Positions 1 through 8,374 of a stretch of 64,000 nucleotides of DNA are shown piece after piece. Position numbers and translations under genes: made by a program. The DNA is from Verrucomicrobiaceae bacterium. GTDB lineage: Bacteria > Verrucomicrobiota > Verrucomicrobiia > Verrucomicrobiales > Verrucomicrobiaceae. Positions within the stretch are counted from its first letter, which is position 1, and every line of letters begins with the position of its first letter. The stretch lies in the NCBI GenBank assembly GCA_016795465.1, contig JAEUHK010000016.1, positions 1 through 64,000 of the forward strand. Reading direction: 5' to 3'. The notes below the pieces were generated by a model that saw only the letters and a program-made list of their open reading frames with translations, was not told the DNA's origin and searched no databases.

Positions 1-1941
1 GGCGGCGTGACGAAAGGCCGCGCGTGGATGGTTTACGATCACGACACGATGCGCGTGGCCGCCGCGAGCACCGGCGCGTTTGTGGACTGGAAAGGCATCG
101 CCTTCGATGGCAGCCACGGCACGCACACGAGCCTCATCGGCGAAAAACAGTTCGTGTTGCCGGTCGAGCCTGGCTGGAGCCTCACGAGTGACTTTGAAGA
201 CACACGCAGCACGGCCAAAGATGGCAAAAAATACGGCCCCGTGGCTGGTTTGCGCTTTCTGGGTCTCTACAAGCATCAAAACCAAAGTGTGATCGCCGCG
301 AGCATTCATGGCACGCGTGTGCTCGAATCGCCCGCATGGATGGATTACGGTTCCACGCCGATCCTCGTGCGCACTTTGAACGTCGCCGAGGCCAAACAGC
401 CGCTTTTTCTTCGCGTGGCACCAGAAAGCGTGAATGTCGTTTTGAAGGGCGAAGGCGAGTTGAAGCGCGATAAGGGCTTTTGGGTCGCCAAACTGGCTTC
501 GGGGTCTCAAACGCGACTTTTCATCTCCCGCGTCGATCCGGCCTCGCTCGACACGATGGCGAAAAACTTCGCCGCGCCGCTCGATCTGGCTCCGCTGACG
601 AAGGGCGCTCCGGCGCAATGGCCGCAAACCGTCACCACGACCTCCGTGGCCGGCAAAGACGATGCAGCCTTCATCGCCGATGACTTTTCACTGCCGGTCG
701 AGAATCCCTTCCAAAGCTGGATGCGTCCCGGAGGCTTTGATTTCACGCCGGATGGCAAAGCGGCCATCGTCGCGATGTGGAATGGCGATGTGTGGCGCGT
801 GGATGGCTTGATGACGAAAGCGCCCGCCACGCTGACGTGGCGTCGGATCGCCAGCGGGCTGTTTCAGCCGCTCGGCGTGAAGTTTCGCGATGGAGATCTC
901 TTCGTCCTTTGCCGCGATCAACTCGCCAAGCTCGTCGATTTGAACGCAGACGGCGAAACGGACTTCATCGAGTGCTTCAACGACGACGCGCAGGTCACCG
1001 AGCACTTCCACGAGTTCGCCATGGGCCTGCAAACCGATGCCGCAGGCAACTTCTACTATGCGAAGTCCGGCCGTCATGCCTTGGACAGCGTCATTCCGCA
1101 GCACGGCACGCTGCTGAAAGTCAGCGCCGATGGCGCAAAGACCGAAATCCTCGCCACCGGCTTCCGCGCCGCGAACGGCGTTTGTCTGAACGACGACGGC
1201 ACCTTCTTCGTCACCGACCAAGAAGGCTTCTGGACGCCGAAGAACCGCATCAACCGCGTCAAAGTCGGCGGCTTCTACGGCAACATGTATGGCTACACCA
1301 GCGTCACCGACGAATCCGACTCGGCGATGGAGCAGCCGCTCGTGTGGGTGACCAACGACAAAGACCGCAGCCCCGCCGAACTCGTCTGGGTGCCGAAAAA
1401 CACGTGGGGCAATCTCGGTGGCTCATTGCTCAATCTCAGCTACGGCACCGGCCGCGCCTTCATCATCCCTCACGAAGAAGTGAACGGAAAATGGCAAGGC
1501 GCGGTGTGCGAACTGCCCATGCCCGCCTTCGCCACCGGCATCATGCGCGGTCGCTTCGGCAGCGATGGAGCCCTCTACACCTGTGGCATGTTCGCCTGGG
1601 CCGGCAACGCTACCTCACCGGGTGGATTTCACCGCATCCGCCGCGGCACGCAGCCTGCGCAAGTGCCGCTGGCGGTGAAGGCGGCTAAGGGTGAGATGAA
1701 GGTGACATTTAGTGACCCGATTGACCGGATTGACTGTGCGATGAAGGTCTGGTCCCTGAAGCGCACGAAGAACTACGGCTCAAAACACCACGATGAACAC
1801 GAACTGGCGATTCGAAACGTGAAACTGAGCGAGGACAAGAAGACCATCACGCTCGACATCCCCGACTTGGCTCCGACTTGGTGCTACGAACTGAAAATAG
1901 GTGACCGTGTTCTGCACGGGACGGTTCACGAGTTGAAGTGA
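1..1941 (+). CDS. DUF6797 / beta-propeller protein, 5' truncated by window edge
   Basis: The frame is open to the left edge, so this is the C-terminal part of a larger protein; the GTG at 7 is only the first start-like codon inside the window. The first roughly 200 residues resemble the DUF6797 domain found in large secreted Verrucomicrobia and Planctomycetes proteins. From about residue 235 (FQSWMRPGGFDFTPDG) it continues as an NHL/sorbosone-dehydrogenase-like beta-propeller with repeated blades. Such proteins often carry a c-type cytochrome domain as well, but none is visible in this part. The stop lies 3 bp before the convergent SDR gene. Substrate is unknown; a periplasmic sugar or redox role is inference. 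Confidence 0.75.
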   Translation, partial: GGVTKGRAWMVYDHDTMRVAAASTGAFVDWKGIAFDGSHGTHTSLIGEKQFVLPVEPGWSLTSDFEDTRSTAKDGKKYGPVAGLRFLGLYKHQNQSVIAASIHGTRVLESPAWMDYGSTPILVRTLNVAEAKQPLFLRVAPESVNVVLKGEGELKRDKGFWVAKLASGSQTRLFISRVDPASLDTMAKNFAAPLDLAPLTKGAPAQWPQTVTTTSVAGKDDAAFIADDFSLPVENPFQSWMRPGGFDFTPDGKAAIVAMWNGDVWRVDGLMTKAPATLTWRRIASGLFQPLGVKFRDGDLFVLCRDQLAKLVDLNADGETDFIECFNDDAQVTEHFHEFAMGLQTDAAGNFYYAKSGRHALDSVIPQHGTLLKVSADGAKTEILATGFRAANGVCLNDDGTFFVTDQEGFWTPKNRINRVKVGGFYGNMYGYTSVTDESDSAMEQPLVWVTNDKDRSPAELVWVPKNTWGNLGGSLLNLSYGTGRAFIIPHEEVNGKWQGAVCELPMPAFATGIMRGRFGSDGALYTCGMFAWAGNATSPGGFHRIRRGTQPAQVPLAVKAAKGEMKVTFSDPIDRIDCAMKVWSLKRTKNYGSKHHDEHELAIRNVKLSEDKKTITLDIPDLAPTWCYELKIGDRVLHGTVHELK

Positions 1942-1944
1942 TTA

Positions 1945-2736
1945 TCACTTCGGCTTGATCTCCAAACCGCTCAGCCACGGCGCGGTGATGGGCGGGGGCA
2001 TGCCGCCGAAGGGTTGGTAACCTGGGAGCTGGATGACGCTCATGCTGTGCGGCTGGCTGGCGATGAAGAACAAGGTGTCGCCGCAGTCGGTGGTGGTGAT
2101 CATTTTGGCTTTGTGCTCGTCCGTGGGCTGCACGGGGCGCAGTTTGACCAGCGGGGTGAGTGCCTCGCCAGGAGCGTATTCGCTGAGGATGACGCCGTGG
2201 GCGTTGAGCTGCATGCGCGCGGTGAAGAGCAGGCCATGCACGGCCCACTTGCTGGCGGTGTAAGGCACGCCGGCATACGAATCGTAGCCGTGACCAGCCG
2301 TTGAAGAGACGACGACGATGCGACCGCCGCTATTCGCGGCCATCGGCTTGGCGACGGCCTGGATCATGTTGACCACGCCGAGAACGTTGATGTCCATGAC
2401 CTTGCGCCAGCTTTCCTCGCTGGCGATACGCGCAGGATCGGCATGCGCCATGAAACGATCCGGCGTGTTGATGCCGGCGGTGTGGATGAGGGCGAAGGGA
2501 ACGCCGTATTTGAGCACTTCATCGAGCGCGGTGGCCACGCTGGCGGTGTCGGCCACATCGCAGACGATAGGGAGGATGTTTTTCGACAGCGCGGCTGTTT
2601 CTTGGAGCGATTCCAGCGTGCGGCCGAAGATGAAAGTCTTCGCGCCCGCGTCGGCGAAGCGTTTCGCTGCTGCCTGTCCCATGCCGCCGCCACCGCCGGT
2701 GACGATCACGATTTTGTCTGTCCAAGTTGGATCCAT
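1945..2736 (-). CDS. SDR family NAD(P)-dependent oxidoreductase
   Basis: This is a 263-aa classical short-chain dehydrogenase. The Rossmann nucleotide loop TGGGGGMG lies at residues 13-20, an HTAG equivalent of NNAG at 85-88, the catalytic Ser near 144, and the YTASK catalytic Tyr/Lys at 159-163. An open frame extends 39 codons further upstream, but the ATG at 2736 gives the normal SDR start a few residues before the first beta strand. The substrate cannot be told from sequence. It converges with the DUF6797 gene and diverges from the flavoprotein gene starting at 2856, so the roughly 120 bp between 2736 and 2856 should hold both promoters. Confidence 0.85.
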   Translation of the reverse strand: MDPTWTDKIVIVTGGGGGMGQAAAKRFADAGAKTFIFGRTLESLQETAALSKNILPIVCDVADTASVATALDEVLKYGVPFALIHTAGINTPDRFMAHADPARIASEESWRKVMDINVLGVVNMIQAVAKPMAANSGGRIVVVSSTAGHGYDSYAGVPYTASKWAVHGLLFTARMQLNAHGVILSEYAPGEALTPLVKLRPVQPTDEHKAKMITTTDCGDTLFFIASQPHSMSVIQLPGYQPFGGMPPPITAPWLSGLEIKPK

Positions 2737-2855
2737 GCGCGGAGGTTTAGCGAGCGCATGCGGGGCGTCCAGCGGTGGCGATTGGCAAAAATCGCGGCGC
2801 AGGCCGCCAAAGCATCCAAGATGACCGGCGGCGGCGCGACATGATGTGCGCACAC

Positions 2856-4097
2856 ATGAGCATATCAGTCACCATCCTCGGCGCGGGCGTCATTGGCCTC
2901 AGCACGGCGCTTTACTGCGCCCGGCGCGGCATGGCGGTGACGATGATCGATCAAAAGCCGCGACAGCGCGATGGATGCTCGTTTGGGAATGCGGGGATGA
3001 TCGTGCCGAGTCACTTCATCCCGCTCGCGGCGCCGGGAATGGTCGCTTTGGGCCTGAAATGGATGTGGAACCCGGAATCGCCGTTTTACATCAAACCGCG
3101 GCTGGATGTCGATTTGATGAGCTGGGGCCTGCATTTCTGGAAAGCGGCCACGAAGGCCCGTGTCGAGGCCGCCGCGCCTGTTTTGCGCGATTTGGGTCTG
3201 CTGAGCCGCGAGTGCTTTGAGACGCTGGGGCTCGATTTTGGGCTCGTGAAGCGCGGATTGCTCATGCTGTGCAAAAAACAGCAGACGCTCGATGAGGAAG
3301 CGCACATGGCGGAGAAGGCAAATGCGCTTGGCATCCCTGCGGAGGTGCTCGATGCGAAAGCGACTGCCGCGCTCGATCCCGCCGTGACGATGGACATCTG
3401 CGGCAGCGTGTTTTTTCCAAAAGACTGCCATCTCGCGCCCGGAAACTTCATCGCCGCAGTGGAGTCGGAGCTCCTGCGACTCGGTGTGACGTTTCTGTGG
3501 GAGACGGAGGTGAGTGGTTTTGAGGTGGAAGGGAGTGCGCTGAGAGCGGTCAAGACGTCAAAGGGTCAAGTCGAAGGTCAAGAAGTCGTGCTGTGCAGCG
3601 GTGTGTGGTCAGCGCAGATGGCGAAGGAACTCGATTTGAAACTGCCGATGCAGGCGGGCAAAGGTTACAGCCTCACGCTCGCGAATCCGAAGCAGCTTCC
3701 GGAGCTGTGCAGCATCTGCACGGAGGCGCGGCTCGCGGTGACGCCGATGGAGGGCGCGTTGCGTGTCGGCGGCACGATGGAGATGGCGGGCATCGACGAA
3801 TCGATCACGCAGCGACGCGTGCGCGGTATCACGCGGGCGTTTCCTCAGTATTTCCCGGCGTTTGAAGAAAAGGATTTCGCCGAAGTGAAGCCTTGGAGCG
3901 GTCTGCGACCGGTTTCGCCGGATGGCATGCCCTACATCGGCCGCACAAAGCGCTGGAAGAACCTCACCGTGGCCACGGGTCACGCGATGATGGGCCTGAG
4001 CCTTGCGCCGGCGACCGGAAGGATCGTGAGCGAGTTGCTTTCGGATGAGAAATCGAGTGTGAAGCTCGGTTTGATGTCACCGGACCGGTTTGCGTGA
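2856..4097 (+). CDS. FAD-dependent oxidoreductase, D-amino acid dehydrogenase (DadA)-like
   Basis: This 413-aa protein of the DAO/DadA family opens with the FAD-binding GAGVIG motif at residues 9-14. A conserved SFGNAGMIVPSH segment follows, typical of D-amino acid dehydrogenases. The C-terminus holds WSGLRPVSPDGMPYIG and a GHAMMGLSLAPATG closing motif that completes the FAD site. It probably oxidises D-amino acids or a related secondary amine at the membrane, passing electrons to quinone. I chose the ATG at 2856 because the fold begins directly after it; ATG codons at 2841 and 2844 are alternatives. It converges on the Ldh-type dehydrogenase gene with only 2 bp between stops, suggesting one catabolic neighbourhood. 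Confidence 0.85.
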   Translation: MSISVTILGAGVIGLSTALYCARRGMAVTMIDQKPRQRDGCSFGNAGMIVPSHFIPLAAPGMVALGLKWMWNPESPFYIKPRLDVDLMSWGLHFWKAATKARVEAAAPVLRDLGLLSRECFETLGLDFGLVKRGLLMLCKKQQTLDEEAHMAEKANALGIPAEVLDAKATAALDPAVTMDICGSVFFPKDCHLAPGNFIAAVESELLRLGVTFLWETEVSGFEVEGSALRAVKTSKGQVEGQEVVLCSGVWSAQMAKELDLKLPMQAGKGYSLTLANPKQLPELCSICTEARLAVTPMEGALRVGGTMEMAGIDESITQRRVRGITRAFPQYFPAFEEKDFAEVKPWSGLRPVSPDGMPYIGRTKRWKNLTVATGHAMMGLSLAPATGRIVSELLSDEKSSVKLGLMSPDRFA

Positions 4098-4099
4098 GT

Positions 4100-5206
4100 T
4101 CAAATCATGTCCGCCTGCGGAAACCCATCGATCTCCAACTCCGGCTCGCCACACGCGGCGGCGATTTGATTGAGCTGGCGGATCTCGTGGCGGGAGAAGA
4201 GCAGGCCGTTGTTGCGGGCGCATTTCATGGCCCAGCGGGCTTCGAGTTCGCCAGGGAGGAGGCAGTGTTCGTTGCCGTGGGAGAGGATGTCGGTGATGAC
4301 GGCTTTGACGTTGCCGGCTTGGGAGAGGCCGCTGGCGAAGGCTCCGCCGGAGAGGGCTTCGGGATGGATGACCTGGAAATAGAAACAGGGCGTTTGCTTG
4401 GCACCGGGAACGGGCTCGCGGCCACGAATGGTGGGCAGCGAGCCGCCGATGAGTGCGGCGAACAATTCATCCGCGAGTGCAAGGCCGTAGCCCTTGTGCT
4501 GGCCGAAGGGCACGAGCGCGGCGACTTTCGATGGATCGGTGGTCATGCGGCCATCTTTGTCGAGCGCGAGGTCGGGTGGCAGCGATTTGCCCTCGCGTGC
4601 GAGCTGCTGCACGCGTCCGAGCGCGATGACAGACGTGGCCCAGTCGATCACGATGGGAAAGCCGACGGCGTCGGTGGTGGGAAAGCCCCACGAGTGCGGA
4701 TTCGTGCCGAGGGTGCCATGTTTGCCGCCGAAGGGCACGACGCCCGTCTTCGCAGAGGTGCAGTTCGTGTAGGCCACGTAGCCGCGACGCGCGGCCTCCA
4801 TGACGTAGCCGCCGCCCCACAGGTAGTGAAACGCATTGTCCACGGACACCTGGCCGATGCCGTAGCGATCCGCGAGGGCGATGCAGGTTTCGATGGCCTG
4901 CTCGGCGACAGGCTGGCCGAGTTTGCGATTGGCATTCCACACTTCGGTGGCGGCGAAGCGTCCGGGAAGTTTTTCAATGACGGCACGAGGCACGCAGCCG
5001 CCGACTTTGGAGCCAAAGTGATCGTCGAGGCTCACGGCCTTGATGCCGTTGTGCGTGCGCACGCCATGCCACGAGGCGCTTTGCGCGATGCGCACGGCGG
5101 ATTGAATTTCTTCCTCGTCATAGCCACGCGCCCGATACGCGGCGGCGATGATCGCATTGTGCCGTTCGACGGGCACGACGTGCATGATCTCATCTTCGGC
5201 GTTCAT
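4100..5206 (-). CDS. Ldh family (malate/L-lactate/ureidoglycolate) NAD(P)-dependent dehydrogenase
   Basis: This 368-aa protein belongs to the Ldh_2 family (malate/L-lactate/ureidoglycolate/delta1-piperideine-2-carboxylate reductases), which is distinct from Rossmann-type LDH. Typical segments are ASWHGVRTHNG near residue 40, the nucleotide-site stretch FGGKHGTLGTNPHSWG, and the C-terminal FGQHKGYGLALADELFAAL. An open frame continues far upstream, but that part is the transporter gene read in another frame. The ATG at 5206 overlaps the transporter stop (ATGA), so translation is probably coupled to it. With the DadA-like gene next door, imino or keto acid reduction is plausible but unproven. 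Confidence 0.85.
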   Translation of the reverse strand: MNAEDEIMHVVPVERHNAIIAAAYRARGYDEEEIQSAVRIAQSASWHGVRTHNGIKAVSLDDHFGSKVGGCVPRAVIEKLPGRFAATEVWNANRKLGQPVAEQAIETCIALADRYGIGQVSVDNAFHYLWGGGYVMEAARRGYVAYTNCTSAKTGVVPFGGKHGTLGTNPHSWGFPTTDAVGFPIVIDWATSVIALGRVQQLAREGKSLPPDLALDKDGRMTTDPSKVAALVPFGQHKGYGLALADELFAALIGGSLPTIRGREPVPGAKQTPCFYFQVIHPEALSGGAFASGLSQAGNVKAVITDILSHGNEHCLLPGELEARWAMKCARNNGLLFSRHEIRQLNQIAAACGEPELEIDGFPQADMI

Positions 5207-6546
5207 GTGTCTTTCGCGGGGCGATGGCCCAAGCCGAGGCCGAGAATGATGATCGCACTCACGCACATCGACGCGGCGAGCACATAGATGCCGGCTGTGA
5301 ACGAGCCGGTGCTCTTTTCGATGCTGCCGAGCAGGTAAGGCCCCATGAAGCCACCGATCTGGCCGATGGAATTGATGAAGCCGATGCTCGCCGCAGCGGC
5401 CGTTTCGGTGAGGAAGATGCTCGGCAGCGCCCAGAAGGCCGGTTGGTAGCCTTTGACGCCCGCGAAGAAAATCATGAAGCAGACGATGGTGAGTGCGAGA
5501 TTGCCCTTCGTCAGCGGCGCGAGCGCCAGCGCGATGAGGCCGATGATGATCGAGAAGGCCGCGTGGCAGCGTCGCTCGCCCGTGCGGTCGGAATTCCAGC
5601 CGATGAACAATTGGCTGCCCAAGGCGAGACAGGGCGGCAGAATGACCAGCCACGTGATTTGATTGAGCTCGAGCTTGTACCACTCCTTCAAGATGCTCGG
5701 GAAGAAGAACTCGTAGCCGTAGTTCGCGGTGACGCTGCAACAGAACGCGAGCGCGAGCAGCAGCACCTTCGGATTACGGAACGCCTCGCCCAAAGTCATG
5801 CGTTTGCCTTTCGAGCGGCGCTCCTTCTCGATGTGGAGTTGCTGCTCCAAGGCAGTGCGTTCTTCATCGGTGAGCCATTCCGCCTCGCTCGGCCGATCCG
5901 GCAGTATGAAGAGCACCACGAGACCGAGCACGACCGCCGGCGCACCCCAGAAGATGTACATCCACTGCCAGCCTTCGAGGCCGAGAATCTCCGGGTGATG
6001 CACGGTGACGCCGTTGATGACTTCATCGGTGCCGATTTGCAGCAGCAGGTTGGAGATTTTCGGACTCACGATCTGCGCGACGGGCGTGGCGATCAAAAAC
6101 CACGCGACGGCTCGCGAGCGATCCTGATTCGGAAACCAATGCGTGAGGAAAACGAGCACGCCGGGGAAGAAACCTGCCTCCGCGAGTCCGAGAGCGAAGC
6201 GCACGCAGTAGAATTGCATCGGTGTCGTCACCGCCGCGGTCAGCGCGGCCAGAATTCCCCACGTGATCATGATGCGCGACATCATGCGCCGCGCACTCCA
6301 GCGTTCGACGAGCAACGTGCCGGGCACTTCGAGCAGGATGTAGCCCCAGAAGAACATCCCCGCGCCGAAGCCGATGACCGCATTGTCAAAGTCGGGCAGG
6401 TCCTTCGACATGGTGAGCTTCGCGAGGCTCACATTCGCCCGGTCCACATACGCGATGACGTAGCAGACAAAGAGCAGCGGCAGCAGCCGCCAGTAGGCTT
6501 TGCCCCGGGCGCGATCCAAGGCGGAGGTGTCAGGTGTGGTGGGCAC
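5203..6546 (-). CDS. MFS transporter, anion:cation symporter (ACS) type
   Basis: This 447-aa major facilitator has about 12 hydrophobic segments. The N-terminal LPLLFVCYVIAYVDRANVS is characteristic of the ACS/tartrate-hexuronate-phthalate group. RCHAAFSIIIGLIAL follows the central loop, and the hydrophilic middle loop lies around residues 225-260. Such carriers import organic anions with protons. The stop overlaps the start of the Ldh-type dehydrogenase (ATGA), so the pair looks like an import-and-oxidise unit for a hydroxy or keto acid. The 73 bp upstream to the NnrS stop would hold its promoter. The substrate cannot be assigned. Confidence 0.88.
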   Translation of the reverse strand: MPTTPDTSALDRARGKAYWRLLPLLFVCYVIAYVDRANVSLAKLTMSKDLPDFDNAVIGFGAGMFFWGYILLEVPGTLLVERWSARRMMSRIMITWGILAALTAAVTTPMQFYCVRFALGLAEAGFFPGVLVFLTHWFPNQDRSRAVAWFLIATPVAQIVSPKISNLLLQIGTDEVINGVTVHHPEILGLEGWQWMYIFWGAPAVVLGLVVLFILPDRPSEAEWLTDEERTALEQQLHIEKERRSKGKRMTLGEAFRNPKVLLLALAFCCSVTANYGYEFFFPSILKEWYKLELNQITWLVILPPCLALGSQLFIGWNSDRTGERRCHAAFSIIIGLIALALAPLTKGNLALTIVCFMIFFAGVKGYQPAFWALPSIFLTETAAAASIGFINSIGQIGGFMGPYLLGSIEKSTGSFTAGIYVLAASMCVSAIIILGLGLGHRPAKDT

Positions 6547-6619
6547 GGTCGGTGGCTATCGTTCAGCGAGGGGCTTTTGCAACGGGCGGTTGATGGCTTC
6601 GGTGCGAGAAGGAGTCTCA

Positions 6620-7810
6620 TCACTCTTCTTCATCACGCTTCACGAAACGGCGGCGATGCCAGAGGAGCCACAGCAAGCATAGAATGCCCCAAGTCCACGC
6701 AGCGTAGATGTGATGCGAGATCGTGGTGGAGGGCACCCACGCGGGCGTGGCACGCGTGGTAGCGGCGAGGATGCCGAGGAAGATGAGGAAGCGCACCCAC
6801 TTGGATTTTACGAAGAAGCCGTCGAGATCACCGCTGTGCCCGAAAAGCACGCGAGAGCCCACGATGAGCATCAGCATGCCGAAGCCGCCGATGTAGAGCA
6901 GGTGCTCGATGCTGGCATGTTGAGGGTAAAAGAAGCCTGTGAGCACCAGGCCTAGCAAACCGGTGCCCAAAGCCCAAAACAAACCTGTGGTGAGCGAACC
7001 GGCCTGAGAGGGCTTCCAGTGCACTTCGATGAGCAGGTAGGCCAACGATACTGCCGCGCGAAGGAGACAGCCAGTGAGGGCATCCACATGCACTTCGATC
7101 CAAAAGCTCAGCACGATGGCGATGGCCGTGGCGATGGAGCGCAGGAGCTTGGCACGGCTTTGAGTGGCCGTTCTTGGATCGCCAAAATCACCACCGAGCA
7201 TGCGTGGGAAGACGAATGATCCGATGCCGAGCACGGGCGGCAGCAGCAGGCCTTGATAAAGAAGCAGGCCAGCGAGGCGGAAGCGTGCGGCGTCCATCTC
7301 CGCATGCATCAGCGTGGCACCGGTGATGCCACAGACCAGGCCGGTGAGCGCCAGCAGCATTTGCGGTGGCGGCGCTTCTTTGCGAAAGCGGATCACGCGT
7401 ATCACCAGGCAAAGCAGCAAGGAGGCGAGCAGGGCGATGAAGAAGGCATCACCCCACGCGAGTTCCTGCATGAGGTGACTCACGCCGCAGGCGAGATGCA
7501 GGGTGACCAGCCAGAAAAGCTCCAGCGGGGTGAGTTTCGGTGCCGTGGCCATGCGTGGACCAGCCGTGCCAAGGAAGCCGACGACGAACGCCCCGCCAAA
7601 GGCCTCGATCATCAGACGGGCGTGAATGAGGTTTGGGTAGAAGGAGAGCTTCTGCGCATAGAACAGCGGCCACAGCGCCACGCCGATCATGCTCCACAAG
7701 GCTCCAAGAGCGAAAAACACGCGATAAGGCTCCGACGCGAGCCATCGCAGGCCGTGTCGGCGCGGGCCTTTGGCCTTGTGTTTCTTGTGTTTGCAGGCGG
7801 GAAAGCTCAT
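6620..7810 (-). CDS. nnrS: NnrS family membrane protein
   Basis: This 396-aa polytopic membrane protein has about 12 hydrophobic segments. EPYRVFFALGALWSMIGVALWP near the N-terminus and HARLMIEAFGGAFVVGFLGTAGPRM after it are hallmark NnrS stretches. NnrS is a haem- and copper-containing membrane protein linked to nitric oxide stress in denitrifiers and pathogens. Its start overlaps the stop of the truncated haemoglobin gene by four bases (ATGA), so the two are co-translated. The Lys/His-rich first 20 residues are cytoplasmic and could touch metal or haem, which is inference. Confidence 0.9.
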   Translation of the reverse strand: MSFPACKHKKHKAKGPRRHGLRWLASEPYRVFFALGALWSMIGVALWPLFYAQKLSFYPNLIHARLMIEAFGGAFVVGFLGTAGPRMATAPKLTPLELFWLVTLHLACGVSHLMQELAWGDAFFIALLASLLLCLVIRVIRFRKEAPPPQMLLALTGLVCGITGATLMHAEMDAARFRLAGLLLYQGLLLPPVLGIGSFVFPRMLGGDFGDPRTATQSRAKLLRSIATAIAIVLSFWIEVHVDALTGCLLRAAVSLAYLLIEVHWKPSQAGSLTTGLFWALGTGLLGLVLTGFFYPQHASIEHLLYIGGFGMLMLIVGSRVLFGHSGDLDGFFVKSKWVRFLIFLGILAATTRATPAWVPSTTISHHIYAAWTWGILCLLWLLWHRRRFVKRDEEE

Positions 7811-8262
7811 GCGGCGCTGGCTTTGTAACGTGCGTATCGCTCCCGTTGTTCCGGCGTGAGGTTTGCGGGATCGAATCGCGGATCGGGCATTGCGTTGATC
7901 TTGCTGTAAATGACGTTCGCCATGTCGGCGGCGCAGTTCTTGATGTGCTCTGCACGTTCCCCTGCGAAGAGATCGTCCACGGTGGCGCGGAAGAGCTGCA
8001 ACCAGTGGTCGAACTTGTCACGCCCCATGTCCGTGAGCGGCACGAGCTTCGCATGCGCGGCGATGGGATTGCCGGTAAAGCCGCCGGTGCGGAAGAGCAC
8101 CGTTTCCCAAAAGGCATACATCTTCGGCAGGTGCGTGCTCCAGTTCGTCTGCGCGACCTTGTCGAAGATGTGGCCGATCACCCCATCAGCCCGCACGCGG
8201 TCGTAGAAGGCATTCACGAGCGTTTCGATCTCGGCACGGCCGGTGATGTCAGGTTTAAACAT
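7807..8262 (-). CDS. Group III truncated haemoglobin
   Basis: This 151-aa protein matches the group III truncated globin pattern, including FYDRVRADGVIGHIF, WSTHLPKMYAFWETVLF and GNPIAAHAKL. By comparison with Campylobacter Ctb I assign Tyr20 (B10), His44 (E7, distal) and His70 (F8, proximal), all present. An upstream in-frame TTG at 8277 is possible, but the ATG at 8262 fits the globin N-terminus. The overlap with nnrS argues for a joint role in nitric oxide or nitrosative stress. The tail after residue 125 (DPANLTPEQRERYARYKA) is a short family extension. The gene diverges from the sulfatase at 8375. Confidence 0.92.
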   Translation of the reverse strand: MFKPDITGRAEIETLVNAFYDRVRADGVIGHIFDKVAQTNWSTHLPKMYAFWETVLFRTGGFTGNPIAAHAKLVPLTDMGRDKFDHWLQLFRATVDDLFAGERAEHIKNCAADMANVIYSKINAMPDPRFDPANLTPEQRERYARYKASAA

Positions 8263-8357
8263 GCACAGACCATGCAACTATGGGGCTGGATGGCTCCGCC
8301 GATGCTGGCAGGAAATGCGCCGGGATTGAGATGTGGTGGCAAGTTGGGGGCCTGCGT

Positions 8358-8370
8358 GACGTTTTCAGCG
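8358..8370 (+). promoter_or_regulatory. 13-nt motif GACGTTTTCAGCG before sulfatase start (copy 1)
   Basis: The motif ends four bases before the ATG at 8375. An identical 13-mer lies at 15045-15057, five bases before the start of another sulfatase gene. The position overlaps the usual ribosome-binding region, so it may act on translation or be part of a promoter with a very short leader. Function is inferred only from its recurrence. Confidence 0.3.
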
Positions 8371-8374
8371 GCCC

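Noticed and set aside
7807..8262. A missing proximal His in the truncated haemoglobin (Lys where HFxRWL-like motifs have His).
   Set aside because: Comparison with group III globins places the proximal His at residue 70 (GNPIAAH), which is present, so the haem site is complete.
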